A stretch of 14,808 nucleotides of DNA, from positions 1-14,808 of the forward strand of contig DAOWML010000019.1 in assembly GCA_030643125.1 (NCBI GenBank), given 5' to 3'. Position numbers and translations under genes: made by a program. The DNA is from Bacteroidales bacterium (GTDB taxonomy: Bacteria > Bacteroidota > Bacteroidia > Bacteroidales > UBA12077). Under the pieces are notes generated by a model, which was not told the DNA's origin, did no database searches, and saw only the letters and a list, made by a program, of their open reading frames with translations. Of the stretch, positions 5,064-13,070 are shown one piece after another; position 1 is the first letter of the stretch, and the number at the start of each line of letters is the position of its first letter.

Positions 5064-7781
5064 ATGTCAAACGTAAAAAGAGTTTACACTTTTGGAGATA
5101 AAAAAGCAGAAGGTAATACTACAATGAAAAACCTTCTTGGTGGAAAAGGTGCTAACCTTGCCGAGATGAATCTTCTTGGAGTACCTGTTCCTGCAGGATT
5201 TACAATTACAACTGAAGTTTGTACTGAATATAATCAAAAAGGTAAAGATGCAGTTGTTGAACTTATAAAAGCTGAAGTTGAAGCAGGTATTGCTGCCACA
5301 GAAAAAACAATGAATGCCAAATTCGGCGAAAACAGTGAAGGTTTTACTCTTTTAGTATCTGTACGTTCTGGTGCTCGCGCTTCTATGCCCGGAATGATGG
5401 ATACTGTTCTTAATCTCGGCATGAACGATGATACAGTAAAGATTGTTGCTGAAAAATCGGGAAATGAGAAATTTGCTTACGATTCATATCGTCGTTTTAT
5501 CCATATGTATGGTAATGTTGTTATGGGGGTTGAAGCTGAGCAAGGTCAACATGATCCTTTTGAGATAGTACTTGATAAGGTTAAAGAATCTAAAAACTAT
5601 GCATCTGATGCTGAATTTACAGTAGAAGATTTAAAATTTATCGTAGAAGAATACAAAAAAGTAGTAAAAAAATATACTGATACAAATTTTCCAACTAATC
5701 CATGGGATCAGTTATGGGGTTCTATTTGTGCAGTATTCGATTCATGGAATACCAAAAGAGCCATTCTTTACCGTCGTATGGAGCAAATTCCTGATGAGTG
5801 GGGAACAGCTGTAAACGTACAAGCTATGGTATATGGTAACATGGGAAACAATTCAGCTACTGGTGTTTGTTTCTCTCGTGATGCTGCTACAGGTGAAGAT
5901 CAATTTAATGGAGAGTATTTAATTAATGCTCAAGGCGAAGATGTTGTTTCAGGTGTTCGTACTCCGTTAGAAATTACTAAAATTGGTTCTAAGCGTTGGG
6001 CTAAACGTAACGGTACTTCAGAAGAAGTTCGTATTAAAGATTTCCCTTCATTAGAAGAATCAATGCCTACATTGTATAACGAACTTAATGAAGTACAACA
6101 AAAATTAGAAGATCACTATACTGATATGCAAGATATGGAGTTCACTATCCAGGATGGTAAACTTTGGATGTTGCAAACTCGTAATGGTAAACGTACTGGT
6201 GCTGCTATGGTAAAAATGGCTATAGATATGTTAGATCAAGGTATGATCGACGAAAAGACTGCTGTTTTACGTCAAGAACCAAATAAATTAGATGAACTTC
6301 TTCACCCGGTATTTGATACTAAAGCTATTGCTTCTGCAAAAGTTCTTTCTAAAGGTCTTCCTGCTTCTCCGGGAGCTGCTACCGGTAAAATTGTTTTCTC
6401 TGCTGAAGATGCTGAAATTGAAGCTGAAAAAGGTGAGAAAGTAATACTTGTACGTCGTGAAACTTCTCCTGAAGATTTAAAAGGAATGTATGCTGCTGCT
6501 GGTATTCTTACTGAACGTGGTGGTATGACTTCTCATGCTGCTGTAGTTGCTCGTGGAATGGGTAAATGTTGTATTTCTTCTGCTGCAGGTATTTCTGTAT
6601 CAGGTACAGCACTATCTATAAACGGTGTAGAATTTAAAAAAGGAGATTTTATCTCTCTTGACGGTTCTACTGGTGTGGTTTACGAAGGGAAAGTTGCCAC
6701 TATTACACCTGAATTATCTGGTAACTTCGGTAAAATTATGGATCTTGCTGAGAAAAATACTAAAATGTATGTAAGAACAAATGCTGATTCTCCTGCTGAT
6801 GCTAAAACTGCTCGTGAGTTTGGCGCTAAAGGTATTGGTCTTTGTCGTACTGAACACATGTTTTTCGAAGGTGATCGTATCTGGGCTATTCGCGAAATGA
6901 TTCTTGCAGAAGATCTTGAAGGACGCGAAAAAGCTCTTGCTAAATTATTACCTATTCAACGTGAAGATTTTACTGGTATTTTAGAAGCTATGGACGGTTT
7001 CGGTGTTACTATCCGATTACTGGATCCTCCATTGCATGAGTTTACTCCTAACGATGCTGCGTCTCAAGCTGAAATGGCTGAAAAATTAGGTGTTTCTATT
7101 GATGTTATTAAAGCTAAAGTTGATTCTTTACATGAATTCAACCCAATGCTTGGTCACAGGGGATGCCGTTTAGGAAACACTTACCCTGAAATTACTGAAA
7201 TGCAAGCTCGTGCTATTATCGAAGCTACTTGCGATTTAAAAGCTAAAGGTCTTAATCCTAAGCCTGAAATTATGATTCCACTTATTGGTACTGTAAAAGA
7301 GTATACAATGCAGGAAAATATTATCCATACGATAGCTAAAAAAGTTTTTGAAGAAAAAGGAATAACAGTTGATTACATGGTAGGTACAATGATCGAGATT
7401 CCTCGTGCGTGTTTAACCGCTAACGAAATTGCTAAACATGCAGAATTCTTCTCATTCGGTACAAACGACTTAACACAAATGACTTTTGGATACTCACGTG
7501 ATGATGCCGGTAAATTCTTACCAATTTATATTAATAAAGGTATATTAAAAAACGATCCATTCCAGCAATTAGATCAAATTGGTGTTGGTCAATTGGTTGA
7601 AATGGCTACTCAAAAAGGCAGAGCTATTAACCCTGAATTAAAAATAGGTATCTGTGGTGAGCATGGTGGTGAGCCATCATCAGTTGAGTTCTGTCACAGA
7701 ACAGGTTTGGATTATGTTTCTTGTTCTCCTTTCCGTGTTCCTATCGCAAGACTTGCTGCTGCACAAGCTGCTTTGAGATAA
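5064..7781 (+). CDS. ppdK: Pyruvate, phosphate dikinase
   Basis: The product interconverts pyruvate + ATP + Pi and phosphoenolpyruvate + AMP + PPi. It can run toward PEP for gluconeogenesis or toward pyruvate with PPi as donor. The 905 residues show three domains. The N-terminal ATP-grasp-like nucleotide domain (about 1-375) contains GGKGANLAEM (27-36) and SVRSGARASMPGMMDTVLNLG (from 99). The central phosphohistidine domain holds GGMTSHAAVVARGMGKCC with carrier His491, and Thr489 at the site that a regulatory kinase modifies in plants. The C-terminal PEP/pyruvate barrel includes LCRTEHMF (593-600), MLGHRGCRLG (695-704), GTNDLTQMT (799-807) and GICGEHGGEP with catalytic Cys864. Codon choice is strongly skewed to CGT, GCT and GGT compared with the AGA-rich neighbours, suggesting high expression. 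The ATG at 5064 follows an A-rich stretch. Two terminators follow the gene. Confidence 0.97.
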   Translation: MSNVKRVYTFGDKKAEGNTTMKNLLGGKGANLAEMNLLGVPVPAGFTITTEVCTEYNQKGKDAVVELIKAEVEAGIAATEKTMNAKFGENSEGFTLLVSVRSGARASMPGMMDTVLNLGMNDDTVKIVAEKSGNEKFAYDSYRRFIHMYGNVVMGVEAEQGQHDPFEIVLDKVKESKNYASDAEFTVEDLKFIVEEYKKVVKKYTDTNFPTNPWDQLWGSICAVFDSWNTKRAILYRRMEQIPDEWGTAVNVQAMVYGNMGNNSATGVCFSRDAATGEDQFNGEYLINAQGEDVVSGVRTPLEITKIGSKRWAKRNGTSEEVRIKDFPSLEESMPTLYNELNEVQQKLEDHYTDMQDMEFTIQDGKLWMLQTRNGKRTGAAMVKMAIDMLDQGMIDEKTAVLRQEPNKLDELLHPVFDTKAIASAKVLSKGLPASPGAATGKIVFSAEDAEIEAEKGEKVILVRRETSPEDLKGMYAAAGILTERGGMTSHAAVVARGMGKCCISSAAGISVSGTALSINGVEFKKGDFISLDGSTGVVYEGKVATITPELSGNFGKIMDLAEKNTKMYVRTNADSPADAKTAREFGAKGIGLCRTEHMFFEGDRIWAIREMILAEDLEGREKALAKLLPIQREDFTGILEAMDGFGVTIRLLDPPLHEFTPNDAASQAEMAEKLGVSIDVIKAKVDSLHEFNPMLGHRGCRLGNTYPEITEMQARAIIEATCDLKAKGLNPKPEIMIPLIGTVKEYTMQENIIHTIAKKVFEEKGITVDYMVGTMIEIPRACLTANEIAKHAEFFSFGTNDLTQMTFGYSRDDAGKFLPIYINKGILKNDPFQQLDQIGVGQLVEMATQKGRAINPELKIGICGEHGGEPSSVEFCHRTGLDYVSCSPFRVPIARLAAAQAALR

Positions 7782-7801
7782 AAAATAAATGTTAAATATT
7801 T

Positions 7802-7830
7802 AAAAGCCATCATTTTTGATGGCTTTTTTT
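7802..7830 (+). terminator. Rho-independent terminator of ppdK
   Basis: AAAAGCCATCA (7802-7812) pairs over 11 bp with TGATGGCTTTT (7817-7827) around a TTTT loop, and the T-run continues to 7830. It begins 20 nt past the ppdK stop codon. This is the clearest terminator in the window. Confidence 0.9.
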
Positions 7831-7851
7831 ATACTCAAATATGTTATAAAG

Positions 7852-7875
7852 AATGCTATGTTAATAGCATTTTTT
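7852..7875 (+). terminator. Second hairpin with T-tract between ppdK and pckA
   Basis: AATGCTAT pairs with ATAGCATT around a GTTA loop, followed by a run of T to 7875. It is weaker and more A/T-rich than the first terminator. It may be a back-up terminator for ppdK. It ends just before the putative pckA promoter box, so it would not lie in the pckA leader. Confidence 0.65.
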
Positions 7876-7877
7876 CT

Positions 7878-7885
7878 TAAATTTG
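7878..7885 (+). promoter_or_regulatory. Putative -7 box for pckA
   Basis: TAAATTTG matches TAnnTTTG and would give a leader of about 32 nt. The matching upstream region overlaps the second terminator hairpin, and no TTTG is seen at the expected -33 position. Confidence 0.4.
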
Positions 7886-7924
7886 AATTTTTCATTTTAA
7901 TATACAATTACATTATACGTAACT

Positions 7925-9586
7925 ATGGATAAAAATCTGGAATCTTCTTTTAATAAATCTATAATTGACATTATTGAAGGGCACAATAATGTTCTTGTAA
8001 ATCTTGACCGAAAGAAGTTAATAAAACACGTTCTGGATAACAGAGAAGCAATAACTTCGAAAAATGGAGCATTAGCCACATGGACTGCTCCCGAATCAAC
8101 CGGTCGAAGGCCAAAAGATACGTATATTGTAAAAAGAAGTACAAGTGAGGCCAATATTGACTGGTCATCACCAAATAACATTCCAATTAAGGAAGACATA
8201 TTTAATATGATATTTTCTGATGCTCTGGACTTTTTATTAAAAAAAGAAAATATTTATATTACCGATAGAGTAATTGGTGCTGACTCAAAATATGCATTGC
8301 CTGTTAGAACCATTACTGGTCATGCATTAACTGCACTTTTTACTGATAATATGTTCAGACCTGTTCCTAAGGATATTAAAAAAAGTGTTTTTGTTAATCG
8401 TGGATTTCAGTTAGTTACAGTTCCCTTTGATAAACTTAATAGTATAAAGTACAAAAGCCTTTTAAGAGTTTTGCCTAATGGAGATACTTCAAACGTAGCT
8501 GTTATTATGGACTTTGATAGAAGGTTAGGTATAATTGTAGGCTCTGCATATTTGGGTAGTGTTAAAAAACTAATGTTCACCGTAATGAATTATTATCTTC
8601 CGTTCGGAGGAGTATTACCTTTACACTGTTCAGCAAATGAAGACAAAAATGGAAATTCAGCATTATTATTGGGTTTATCGGGAACCGGAAAAACTACATT
8701 ATCTGCTGATCCGGAAAGATCTCTTTTAGGTGATGATGAGCATGGCTGGAGCATTGACGGAATTGCAAATTTTGAAAACGGATGTTATGCTAAAATGATA
8801 AATATTAATCCTGATAAAGAACCTGAGATTTATGATGCTGTTATGCATAAAGATGATCCGTTAAATCATGGAGCAATTATTGAAAATGCTATGGTTTACC
8901 CAACTGGCGAATTTGATTTTAATGATAGCAGAATAACAGAAAACTCTCGAACATCTTATCCTTTATCATTTTTGAGCAATATTAAAGAGTCATCAGTATC
9001 TGGTCATCCAACAACAATTTTATTTTTAACTGCCGATGCTTATGGAGTTTTACCTCCTGTTTCAAAACTCGACCCTAATCAAGCTATGTTATGGTTTTTA
9101 ATGGGATATACCAGCAAATTAGCCGGTACTGAAACCGGAATTACCGAACCACAAGCAACATTCTCAAGATTCTTTGGACAACCGTTTATGCCATTAAATC
9201 CTGAAATTTATTCAATAATGTTAGGTGAAAAAATGCAACAACATAATACCAAAGTCTATTTAGTTAACACAGGCTGGTTTGGTGGCATTTATGGCGTTGG
9301 TAAAAGAATCGATCTTAAACTAACACGTGCAATGGTGAACGCAGCATTAAGTGGTGATCTGGAAAATGTTGAATATATTTATGATGAATTATTTCATTTG
9401 AATATTCCAAAAACATGCCCCGGTATCCCAAATAAAATTTTAAATCCGGTAAATATGTGGATTGAGAAGGAAGATTATGAATTAACAGCCACCAGATTAG
9501 CTAATAAATTCAGTGCTGCATTTGATGAGGCTTATGGGGATAAAGACATAAAAGAAAGTGTAAGAAACCAGTGCCCGGGAAAATAG
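7925..9586 (+). CDS. pckA: Phosphoenolpyruvate carboxykinase (ATP)
   Basis: The product converts oxaloacetate + ATP to PEP + CO2 + ADP. In many anaerobic Bacteroidota it also runs in reverse to fix CO2 on the way to succinate. The 553 residues match the ATP-dependent family. Seen in order are: STGRRPKDTYIV (58-69), with an oxaloacetate-binding Arg; the VKKLMFTVMNYYLP segment (213-226); LHCSAN (233-238), with metal-binding His234; the P-loop GLSGTGKTTLS (250-260); LGDDEHGW (268-275), the acidic metal site; ENAMVYPTGEFDF (320-332); and TGITEPQATFSRFFGQPFMP (404-423). An intact P-loop and the LxADP segment after it fit use of ATP, not GTP. The ATG at 7925 gives a start typical of the family. It stands alone downstream of the tandem terminators. 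Confidence 0.96.
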   Translation: MDKNLESSFNKSIIDIIEGHNNVLVNLDRKKLIKHVLDNREAITSKNGALATWTAPESTGRRPKDTYIVKRSTSEANIDWSSPNNIPIKEDIFNMIFSDALDFLLKKENIYITDRVIGADSKYALPVRTITGHALTALFTDNMFRPVPKDIKKSVFVNRGFQLVTVPFDKLNSIKYKSLLRVLPNGDTSNVAVIMDFDRRLGIIVGSAYLGSVKKLMFTVMNYYLPFGGVLPLHCSANEDKNGNSALLLGLSGTGKTTLSADPERSLLGDDEHGWSIDGIANFENGCYAKMININPDKEPEIYDAVMHKDDPLNHGAIIENAMVYPTGEFDFNDSRITENSRTSYPLSFLSNIKESSVSGHPTTILFLTADAYGVLPPVSKLDPNQAMLWFLMGYTSKLAGTETGITEPQATFSRFFGQPFMPLNPEIYSIMLGEKMQQHNTKVYLVNTGWFGGIYGVGKRIDLKLTRAMVNAALSGDLENVEYIYDELFHLNIPKTCPGIPNKILNPVNMWIEKEDYELTATRLANKFSAAFDEAYGDKDIKESVRNQCPGK

Positions 9587-9666
9587 TTTAATGTTTTACC
9601 GTAAAAGCAACATTTTAACCAGGAGAATAAGTCTAGGCATATCATTCACAATGATTCAAGATATAA

Positions 9667-9697
9667 TTTGATGTATAAAAAAATATTTGTTATTTTG
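9667..9697 (+). promoter_or_regulatory. Putative promoter of plsY
   Basis: TTTG at 9667-9670 is followed after 19 nt by TTATTTTG (9690-9697), which has one mismatch to TAnnTTTG. The spacing is that of the Bacteroidota consensus. Transcription would start near 9704, about 17 nt before the ATG. Confidence 0.4.
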
Positions 9698-9720
9698 CAT
9701 GTCTTTATAAATTTAGATAT

Positions 9721-10401
9721 ATGCATATTGTAGTAAATATTATTATTATAATCGCAGCGTACTTTTTAGGGGCGATTCCCACTTCAGTGTGGATTGGCCG
9801 ATCATTTTACAAGATTGACATCCGCGATTTTGGAAGTGGAAATGCCGGTGCTACAAATACATTTAGAGTATTAGGAGCAAGAGCAGGAATAGTCGTTTTT
9901 GTAGTTGATATTCTAAAAGGTTTTCTGGCTGTAAATTTTATTCACTTTACTCGCTATTATATCCCACATAGTGGTGATTATATAAATATTCAGTTATTGC
10001 TTGGTATAGCTGCAATGATAGGTCATATCTTTCCGGTTTATGTTGGATTTAGAGGAGGAAAAGGTGTTGCTACTTTATTTGGTGTAATTTGTGCCATTAG
10101 CTTCTATCCTACTCTAATAATGGGCGGAGTCTTCTTTACAACACTTGTTATTACCAGATATGTTTCTTTAAGTTCTATGATATCAGGTTTTTCTTTTCCT
10201 TTTTTAATTATTGTTATTTTTAAAGAAACAACACCTACTTTAGTTATTTTTTCATTAATTATGGCAGTCTTAATGCTATTTACACATCAAAAAAATATTG
10301 AAAGATTACTCCGTAAAGAAGAAAAGAAAGCTAATTTGCCAAAACTTAAAAAGAAAAACAGACAAAAAAAAGAAGAGAATAGTCAGCTTATTTTGAGATA
10401 A
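9721..10401 (+). CDS. plsY: Glycerol-3-phosphate acyltransferase PlsY (acyl-phosphate dependent)
   Basis: This membrane enzyme moves an acyl group from acyl-phosphate, made by PlsX, to glycerol-3-phosphate, giving lysophosphatidic acid, the first step of phospholipid synthesis. Motif 1, GSGNAGATNTFRVLG (38-52), and motif 2, GFRGGKGVAT (109-118), match the active-site loops of the family. FTHQKNIERLLRKEE (187-201) is the third conserved segment. Hydrophobic helices lie at about 3-24, 54-76, 92-108, 119-146 and 153-187. The 226-residue length is slightly long because of a Lys-rich tail (about 200-217), probably cytoplasmic. The stop codon lies inside the convergent mscS gene, with 14 shared bases. 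The ATG at 9721 starts the first membrane helix directly. Confidence 0.95.
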   Translation: MHIVVNIIIIIAAYFLGAIPTSVWIGRSFYKIDIRDFGSGNAGATNTFRVLGARAGIVVFVVDILKGFLAVNFIHFTRYYIPHSGDYINIQLLLGIAAMIGHIFPVYVGFRGGKGVATLFGVICAISFYPTLIMGGVFFTTLVITRYVSLSSMISGFSFPFLIIVIFKETTPTLVIFSLIMAVLMLFTHQKNIERLLRKEEKKANLPKLKKKNRQKKEENSQLILR

Positions 10402-11218
10402 TATGAACATCCATTTGAGGAAAAGGAATATGTATGTTATGTTCTCTAAATTTTTTATCAATCTCAAAACGTAAATCACTCTTTATATTTTCAACATAGA
10501 AAGATTCATTTGTCCAAAAATATACCTGAAATTCTAATGAAGACTCTCCAAAATCATTAAATCGTACAAAAGGATCGGGTCTTTCTGATATTTTTTTATG
10601 ATTTATAGCACAATCATGTAGCAATTTTTCTACCAGTCTGACATCTGATCCATAAGCAACACCAACATTTACCAAAAACCGGGTTAATTTTTCTATATGG
10701 CTCCAGTTTATTACTTCTCTTGTTATAAATTTAGAATTAGGTATTATATGAATAATGTTATCTCTTGTTTCTACTTTAGTTGTTCGAAAACCAATTTCTT
10801 TAACTTTTCCTATTTCTTTTTCTACTTCAACAACATCGTTTATCTTCATGTTTCTTTCAAAAAGCAGGATTAATCCAGAAACTATATCTCTAAATATTTC
10901 CTGCAATCCTAAACCTAATCCAACCAATAATGCAGCAGAACCAGCTAAAATGAATGTTACTTTAAGACCAATTGTCTGTAGTACCAGAAGAATAGCTGTT
11001 ATCCAAAGAAAATATTTTATTAGTCGGTAAATCGTATGGCTTTTCCCAATATCAATATTTGGTTTAGGATATATACTTTTCCTAAAAACACGATGTAAGA
11101 TCCAAATAATAATTTCGGTCATTATTAGAATAACCGCAACCATTAGTAGATTGTAAACTGTAATGTGTAGATTATTTGTTTCTATTAACGAATAATTCAG
11201 AATCTCCTTTATATTCAT
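10388..11218 (-). CDS. Small-conductance mechanosensitive channel, MscS family
   Basis: The product is an inner-membrane channel that opens under membrane tension and releases solutes on osmotic downshock. From the ATG at 11218 it has 276 residues: TM1 about 22-42, TM2 about 66-84, and the pore helix TM3 about 88-120. TM3 carries the Gly/Ala-rich packing face GSAALLVGLGLGLQ, followed by EIFRDIVSGLILLFERNMKINDVVEV, the family signature running into the beta domain. The C-terminal part ends in IPFPQMDVHI, typical of MscS proteins. A longer frame from a TTG at 11245 (285 residues) would overlap cdaA by 8 nt; I prefer the ATG, 19 nt past the cdaA stop. It is the last gene of the folP-cdaA-mscS set. 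The 3' end overlaps convergent plsY, and no terminator is visible between them. Confidence 0.9.
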   Translation of the reverse strand: MNIKEILNYSLIETNNLHITVYNLLMVAVILIMTEIIIWILHRVFRKSIYPKPNIDIGKSHTIYRLIKYFLWITAILLVLQTIGLKVTFILAGSAALLVGLGLGLQEIFRDIVSGLILLFERNMKINDVVEVEKEIGKVKEIGFRTTKVETRDNIIHIIPNSKFITREVINWSHIEKLTRFLVNVGVAYGSDVRLVEKLLHDCAINHKKISERPDPFVRFNDFGESSLEFQVYFWTNESFYVENIKSDLRFEIDKKFREHNIHIPFPQMDVHIISK

Positions 11219-11237
11219 ACTATAATTAAATATTTTA

Positions 11238-12023
11238 TTAATCAATAGAAAACTCTTTTTCCAGAATCTGTCGTAAACGATTTAGGCCAATATTGGTTTC
11301 AATATTTTCCTCTTTGGCAAATGAAATAGCGCCAGTCTCTTCAGATACAAGTATAACGACAGCATCTGTCTTTTCTGCTATTCCAAGCGCTGCTCTATGG
11401 CGCATTCCAAACTGAGGAGGTAAATCAATCCTTTCCGTTATTGGAAGAACACAACGCGCAGCAGCTATTTTATCTCTTTTTATTATTACAGCACCATCAT
11501 GTAACGGGCTGTTCTTAAAAAAAATACTTTCTAAAAGTCTGCTTGAAGTGTCTGCATTGATTACATCTCCCGTTCTAATAAAACTCATTAAATCAGATTT
11601 TTTGGATATTGCAATCAAGGCACCGGTCTTAAATGCCGACATATTTGAACATGCATTTACAATCGAATCTATTTGAACTTCATACACTTTTTTTTCTCCA
11701 AACGAAAATAATTTCTCAAACGAAAATTTCCTACTCCTGATATATCTTGTACTAATTATTAATAAAAATCTTCGTATTTCCTGCTGAAAAACAATTATCA
11801 GAGCGATAACTCCAACTCCAATCACCTGCCCCAAAATACTACTCAATAAGCTCATGTTTAGAGCCTTAACCACGAGCCATAATAAATAAAGCGAAAAAAT
11901 ACCAATAAATATATTTATTGCTGTTGTTCCCCTAATTAGCTTATAAATTTGATATAATAAAAAAGCAACAAGGAGTATATCAAGTATATCAAGAAATCGT
12001 ATGGTGATAAAAGTCGTTATCAT
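11238..12023 (-). CDS. cdaA: Diadenylate cyclase CdaA (c-di-AMP synthase)
   Basis: The product joins two ATP into cyclic di-AMP, a second messenger that in other bacteria controls potassium and osmolyte transport and cell-wall homeostasis. The 261 residues begin with three hydrophobic helices (about 10-30, 35-53 and 60-82), as in membrane-bound CdaA. The DisA_N catalytic domain (about 100-240) has the two signature motifs, DGAVII with Asp176-Gly177-Ala178 and RHRAALG with Arg208-His209-Arg210. No CBS or DNA-binding domain is present, so it is CdaA and not DisA. Only 53 nt separate it from folP upstream, and mscS follows at once. A TACATTTG box in the folP-cdaA gap suggests it may also have its own promoter. 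Confidence 0.95.
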   Translation of the reverse strand: MITTFITIRFLDILDILLVAFLLYQIYKLIRGTTAINIFIGIFSLYLLWLVVKALNMSLLSSILGQVIGVGVIALIIVFQQEIRRFLLIISTRYIRSRKFSFEKLFSFGEKKVYEVQIDSIVNACSNMSAFKTGALIAISKKSDLMSFIRTGDVINADTSSRLLESIFFKNSPLHDGAVIIKRDKIAAARCVLPITERIDLPPQFGMRHRAALGIAEKTDAVVILVSEETGAISFAKEENIETNIGLNRLRQILEKEFSID

Positions 12024-12056
12024 AAAGTTATGGAGAAGTTAATTACTATCTTTTAA

Positions 12057-12064
12057 CAAATGTA
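12057..12064 (-). promoter_or_regulatory. Putative -7 box for cdaA, inside a duplicated 17-nt sequence
   Basis: On the minus strand this reads TACATTTG, a match to TAnnTTTG. It is part of a 17-nt sequence (12056-12072) found identically and in the same orientation upstream of folP (12988-13004). It would start transcription about 27 nt before the cdaA ATG. No clear -33 element is seen. Confidence 0.4.
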
Positions 12065-12076
12065 ATAAAATTAATA

Positions 12077-12961
12077 TCATTCGTGCCAGTTATCAACTTT
12101 TGCATTTAAAAACGTATTGGTAAGTTTTATTGATTCTTTAGCTTCCTTAACATCGTGTACACGCAAAATATTCGCTCCATTTATTAATGCTAAAGTATTT
12201 AGTACTGTTGTTCCGTTTAAGGCTTCTTCTGATGATATATCCAATATTTTATTTATCATCGATTTTCGCGATAAACCAACCAATATAGGAAGTTCAAATA
12301 TCTTAAAATCATCCAAATATTTTAATATCTGGTAATTATGATCAACTGTTTTACCAAATCCAAAACCGGGATCTATAATTAAATCATTAATACCTAATAA
12401 TTTTAATTTCTCAACCTTTTCAGAAAAATAATTCAATAATTCCTGTATCACATTATTATATTGAGGATTATTCTGCATACTTTGCGGATTACCTTGCATA
12501 TGCATCAAGATATATGGCACATTCAACCCGGCAATGGTTTCGAACATTTTATCATCCATATTTCCGGCCGAAATATCATTAATTATATTCACATTAAAAT
12601 CCACAACTACCTTTTTTGCAATCTCCGATCTGAAAGTATCAACAGAAATAATAATATCCGAAAACTCAGTACGTACAATTTCCAGAACTGGTAACAAGCG
12701 TTGTAATTCCTCATCGGATGTAATATTCTCAGCTCCAGGTCTCGAAGAATAAGCACCAATATCTAAGATATCGCAGCCATCATTAATCATAGTACTTACT
12801 CGCTCTAAAAAAATTTCTTTGGATACATATTTACCCCCATCATAAAATGAATCGGGAGCAATATTCAATATTCCCATAATTTTAGGTTGAGATAAATCAA
12901 GTAATTCTCCCCCACAATTGATGGTCAGTTTTCTCGAAAAAAATGTATCTTTAGGCTGCAT
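12077..12961 (-). CDS. folP: Dihydropteroate synthase
   Basis: The product condenses p-aminobenzoate with dihydropterin pyrophosphate to give dihydropteroate in folate synthesis; it is the sulfonamide target. The 294 residues form a TIM barrel with the expected pieces: IMGILNIAPDSF (28-39), DIGAYSSRPGA (67-77), VDTFRSEIA (107-115), INDISAG (127-133), LMHMQGNPQSMQ (152-163), DPGFGFGK (197-204), GLSRKSMI (229-236) and LRVHDV (266-271). In the first loop the family normally has a Thr before PDSF; here it is Ala35. The ATG at 12961 is preceded by an A/T-rich leader with a TACATTTG box. It heads the folP-cdaA-mscS set and is divergent from tmk. Confidence 0.95.
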   Translation of the reverse strand: MQPKDTFFSRKLTINCGGELLDLSQPKIMGILNIAPDSFYDGGKYVSKEIFLERVSTMINDGCDILDIGAYSSRPGAENITSDEELQRLLPVLEIVRTEFSDIIISVDTFRSEIAKKVVVDFNVNIINDISAGNMDDKMFETIAGLNVPYILMHMQGNPQSMQNNPQYNNVIQELLNYFSEKVEKLKLLGINDLIIDPGFGFGKTVDHNYQILKYLDDFKIFELPILVGLSRKSMINKILDISSEEALNGTTVLNTLALINGANILRVHDVKEAKESIKLTNTFLNAKVDNWHE

Positions 12962-12988
12962 TTTTCAGATGTTAATATATATATAATA

Positions 12989-12996
12989 CAAATGTA
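12989..12996 (-). promoter_or_regulatory. Putative -7 box for folP, inside a duplicated 17-nt sequence
   Basis: The minus strand reads TACATTTG, giving an expected leader of about 21 nt to the folP ATG. The surrounding 17 nt (12988-13004) are identical to those upstream of cdaA. A -33 TTTG at proper spacing is not evident. Confidence 0.45.
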
Positions 12997-13070
12997 ATAA
13001 AATTGAATCAAGATAGGTTTAATAAGTTTTTTAGAAAGAAGAAATAAAAATTTAAAATTGATATTCATAT

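Noticed and set aside
9590..9614. Terminator for pckA (AATGTT...AACATT with an inner TTTTAC/GTAAAA)
   Set aside because: The two possible stems share bases and are A/T-rich, and no proper T-tract follows. The support is too weak to list.
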